From positions 62,001-126,000 of the forward strand of contig JAJYSP010000003.1 in assembly GCA_021793515.1 (NCBI GenBank): DNA of 64,000 bases. The letters run 5' to 3'. The DNA is from Actinomycetes bacterium. GTDB taxonomy: Bacteria; Actinomycetota; Acidimicrobiia; Acidimicrobiales; RAAP-2. The first letter of the stretch is position 1. Every line of letters begins with the position of its first letter. Below the pieces are notes generated by a model. It did not search any database, had not been told where the DNA came from, and worked only from the letters and a program-made list of their open reading frames with translations. The translations under genes and the position numbers were made by a program. Shown here in pieces: positions 62,036 to 64,000 of the stretch.

Positions 62036-62809
62036 ATGGCTGCACGTACGGTGAGTGACCTTAACGGGGTACGAGCGCTCGTCACCGGTGGGACGAGTGG
62101 ACTCGGTCGGGCGATGGCCGAAGCGCTCGCACTCGCCGGTGCCGAGGTCGTCGTCACGAGTCGTGATCGTGAGCGAGCGAGCGACGCCGCGAATGGTCTC
62201 GGCGCCGGTGCGCGCGGTTGGGCGATGGACGTTCGAGAACCCGACGCGGTTTCGAGCGCGGTCGACCAGATATACGACGAACTGGGTGGCCTCGACCTTC
62301 TCGTGTGTAACGCGGGCGTCGGGATGCGCACGGTGAACCCTCGGTTCCTCAGCCATCCTCAGCCGTTTTGGGAGGTCTCCGCGGATGGCTTTCGCAACGT
62401 CGTTGACACGAAGATTGTCGGGACCTTCTTGGTCGCCCGTGCCGTCGTCCCGCGCATGCTGTCAGATGGCGGCCGCGTGGTCGTGATCTCCATGAACGTC
62501 GAGACGATGACCCGGGCCGGCTTCGTGCCCTACGGTCCGTCGGGTGCCGCGGTCGAGGCTCTCGCTCAGGTGATGGCGGCTGACCTGGCGGCGACGTCGG
62601 TGCGACTCAACGTGCTCCTCCCCGGTGGCGCCACGGCCACCGGCATGATCCCCGATGACGTCTCGCCCGAGGTACGGGCACGACTGTTGGATCCCGCCAT
62701 CATGGGTCCGCCCATCGTGTGGCTCGCCTCGCCCGAGGCCGCCGACGTCCACGGTGAGCGAATCACCGCCACCGAGTTCGAGCAGTGGCGCTCGCAGCGC
62801 GCCCGTTGA
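62036..62809 (+). CDS. Short-chain dehydrogenase/reductase-family protein with altered active site
   Basis: This 257-residue SDR has the cofactor motif TGGTSGLG (residues 17-24) and CNAGVG (91-96). Ser152 and Tyr166 fit the catalytic positions, but the usual Tyr-x3-Lys reads YGPSG, with Gly170 in place of the lysine. The family normally needs that lysine for cofactor binding and proton transfer. The protein may be inactive or use a different mechanism. ATG 62036 begins just before the Rossmann fold; no clear ribosome site is seen. Confidence 0.85.
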   Translation: MAARTVSDLNGVRALVTGGTSGLGRAMAEALALAGAEVVVTSRDRERASDAANGLGAGARGWAMDVREPDAVSSAVDQIYDELGGLDLLVCNAGVGMRTVNPRFLSHPQPFWEVSADGFRNVVDTKIVGTFLVARAVVPRMLSDGGRVVVISMNVETMTRAGFVPYGPSGAAVEALAQVMAADLAATSVRLNVLLPGGATATGMIPDDVSPEVRARLLDPAIMGPPIVWLASPEAADVHGERITATEFEQWRSQRAR

Positions 62810-63200
62810 GCGGCGACCTGGAGTTTCGAATGCGCAGGTTCACCGACGTCTGGTGCGCCGTAGCGGTGTAATCGCTGGACTCAGCCGACGCATCAAGCAG
62901 CGTCGATCGGCGTGATACGGATCACTGCCTAGGAACCAAAGTGTGGCGGTTCGATCACGGCCACCGCCGAATCCGTGCCTACTCGGCACCCTTGGGCTAC
63001 CGCGAGACCTCGGTGAGGGGTGCGCGGGCCTCACGTCGTCAGCGACGGGACTAGTTCGAGCACATCGTCTAATCGACACTCGGTCAGTTCCATACCGATC
63101 TTCACCGTGGGAACGACGGGTAGACGATTCTCACCGTCTGTACGGGTAGCGGGGCTACTCTCGACAGGTAGCGCGAGGCCCGCAATGTGAGGAGTGCATC
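62810..63200. other. Intergenic stretch before the acyltransferase
   Basis: No gene or RNA is recognised in about 390 bases. There is a short palindrome GTGATACGGATCAC near 62910-62925 and a weak GGCGGT/ACCGCC stem near 62950. GAGGAG at 63189-63194 is the ribosome site of the next gene. Confidence 0.45.
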
Positions 63201-64000
63201 CTGAAGGCCGAAACGATCGAACCGCTTCGAAGCGAACAGTCGACGTTCCGACCCGACATCCAAGGGCTACGCGCCGTCGCGGTCATTCTCGTCGTCTTGC
63301 TGCACGCCTCGGTTCCGGGTTTCGAGGGCGGCTACATCGGCGTCGACGTGTTCTTCGTCATCAGTGGCTTCGTGATCACGAGGCTGCTGCTTCGTCAGCC
63401 CGAGCGCAGCATTCGTGAGAATCTGGCGCATTTCTACGTCCGCCGCATCCGGCGCATCGTGCCCGCCGCGACGGTGGTCCTGGTGGTGACCGTGATGGCG
63501 GCCTACGTCCTGCTCGGTGCGAACTTCAATGTTCAACTGCTCGGCGACGTCCGATGGGCCGCGCTCTTTGGAGAGAACTTCAGGCTCATCAACACCGGGA
63601 GCAACTACTTCATTCCGGGTCTCGCGCCGTCGCTCGTCACGCACTACTGGTCACTCGCAGTCGAGGAGCAGTTCTACCTCGTGTACCCCGTGATCATCTT
63701 CGCGATCGTCCGATACGTGCCGTCAGCCAATCGCGTGCGGGCCCTGGTCGGTTTCCTCGTCCTCGCTGTCGTCTTGTCGTCATGGTGGTCGTATCACCTC
63801 ACGGCCGTGAATCCCGTGGCGGCCTACTACTCACCCTTCACCCGGTTCTGGCAGTTCGCGCTCGGAGGGCTCGTCGCCGTCATTCCCGTCGCGTGGGCTC
63901 GACGGACTCCACTCGCGAACGCCATCGCTGCGGGGCTGGCGCTCGTGGTGATCGCGGTCGCGGCCCTTCGCCTCAACGCCTTCAGCGCCTATCCGGGGCT
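63201..64000 (+). CDS. Acyltransferase 3 (OafA/YrhL-like), 5' part, cut by window edge
   Basis: About 266 residues of a membrane O-acyltransferase are visible. FRPDIQGLRAVAVILVVLLH opens the first helix, then GGYIGVDVFFVISGFVIT, FYVRRIRRIVPA, and HYWSLAVEEQFYLVYPV, all typical of the family. It would acetylate surface polysaccharide or peptidoglycan; many members have a C-terminal SGNH domain, which would lie outside the window. No ATG, GTG or TTG occurs in frame between the stop at 63147 and the first helix. CTG 63201, six bases after GAGGAG, is the best start. Confidence 0.88.
   Translation, partial: MKAETIEPLRSEQSTFRPDIQGLRAVAVILVVLLHASVPGFEGGYIGVDVFFVISGFVITRLLLRQPERSIRENLAHFYVRRIRRIVPAATVVLVVTVMAAYVLLGANFNVQLLGDVRWAALFGENFRLINTGSNYFIPGLAPSLVTHYWSLAVEEQFYLVYPVIIFAIVRYVPSANRVRALVGFLVLAVVLSSWWSYHLTAVNPVAAYYSPFTRFWQFALGGLVAVIPVAWARRTPLANAIAAGLALVVIAVAALRLNAFSAYPG

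Noticed and set aside
62935-62990. Possible tRNA fragment suggested by a GGTTCGATC string.
   Set aside because: The flanking bases do not form a five-pair T-stem around a seven-base loop, and no acceptor or anticodon arm can be drawn on either strand.

Overview
The window is high-GC, densely coded bacterial chromosome and reads as an actinobacterium. The clues are frequent GTG starts, short stop/start overlaps, a likely leaderless promoter, a KdpF-type peptide, an actinobacterial-type YbjN/T3SS-chaperone protein and many fatty-acid and branched-chain acyl-CoA enzymes. An acidophilic or iron-associated Acidimicrobiia-like lineage is plausible but is an inference. I found no rRNA, tRNA, CRISPR array, insertion sequence or prophage. 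Both ends cut a gene: an MFS transporter on the left and an acyltransferase on the right.

Layout. 1-8.0 kb: MFS and AI-2E-family transporters, an acyl-CoA synthetase, a solitary AlbA_2/Schlafen-type protein behind an AT-rich promoter, and an acyl-CoA dehydrogenase/HMG-CoA lyase operon. 8.1-11.7 kb: a secreted GH25-like protein with five Ig-like repeats and a GH1 beta-glycosidase. 11.9-13.9 kb: a divergent merR-merA pair with a long-spacer MerR-type promoter. 13.9-18.5 kb: a compact nitrosative/Fe-S stress island with a SufR-like regulator, an NnrS/oxidase-like membrane protein, a DUF2249 protein, a MIP18/SufT-like Fe-S factor, a DUF488 protein and a hemerythrin-DUF2249-DUF2249 fusion. Related inverted repeats stand before the regulator, the membrane-protein/DUF2249 divergent pair and the hemerythrin gene. 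18.5-23.5 kb: rsgA, ctaA, enoyl-CoA hydratase, an orphan ParA and a 3-hydroxyisobutyrate dehydrogenase-family enzyme.

23.7-33.9 kb: a complete kdp potassium-uptake locus with an unusual sensor arrangement. KdpE and a short histidine kinase are divergent from a 27-aa peptide gene, kdpF, kdpA, kdpB and kdpC. These are followed by a DUF4118 protein and a full-length KdpD whose phospho-acceptor histidine is replaced by arginine. 34-40 kb: an FMN-dependent hydroxy-acid dehydrogenase behind a 17-codon upstream ORF, an alcohol dehydrogenase, an aldo/keto reductase, and a MarR-CLC channel operon. 40-45.6 kb: DUF1697, methylmalonate-semialdehyde dehydrogenase, a Gfo/Idh oxidoreductase, a TRIC-like channel and an M20 amidohydrolase.

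45.7-48.3 kb: a three-gene membrane flavin electron-transfer module (ferric-reductase-like protein, FMN-binding protein, ApbE). 48.4-55.9 kb: a VioB-type ferritin-like protein, a thioesterase, an aminotransferase, a carboxymuconolactone-decarboxylase-like protein, DUF429 and a chaperone-like protein. 56-64 kb: secreted proteins, two strong inverted repeats, a second alcohol dehydrogenase and aldo/keto reductase, an SDR lacking the usual active-site lysine, and a truncated acyltransferase that appears to start at CTG.

Taken together the genes suggest an aerobic heterotroph that oxidises fatty acids and branched-chain amino acids. It appears to have heme A oxidases and to cope with mercury or similar metals, nitric oxide or Fe-S damage, and potassium limitation.
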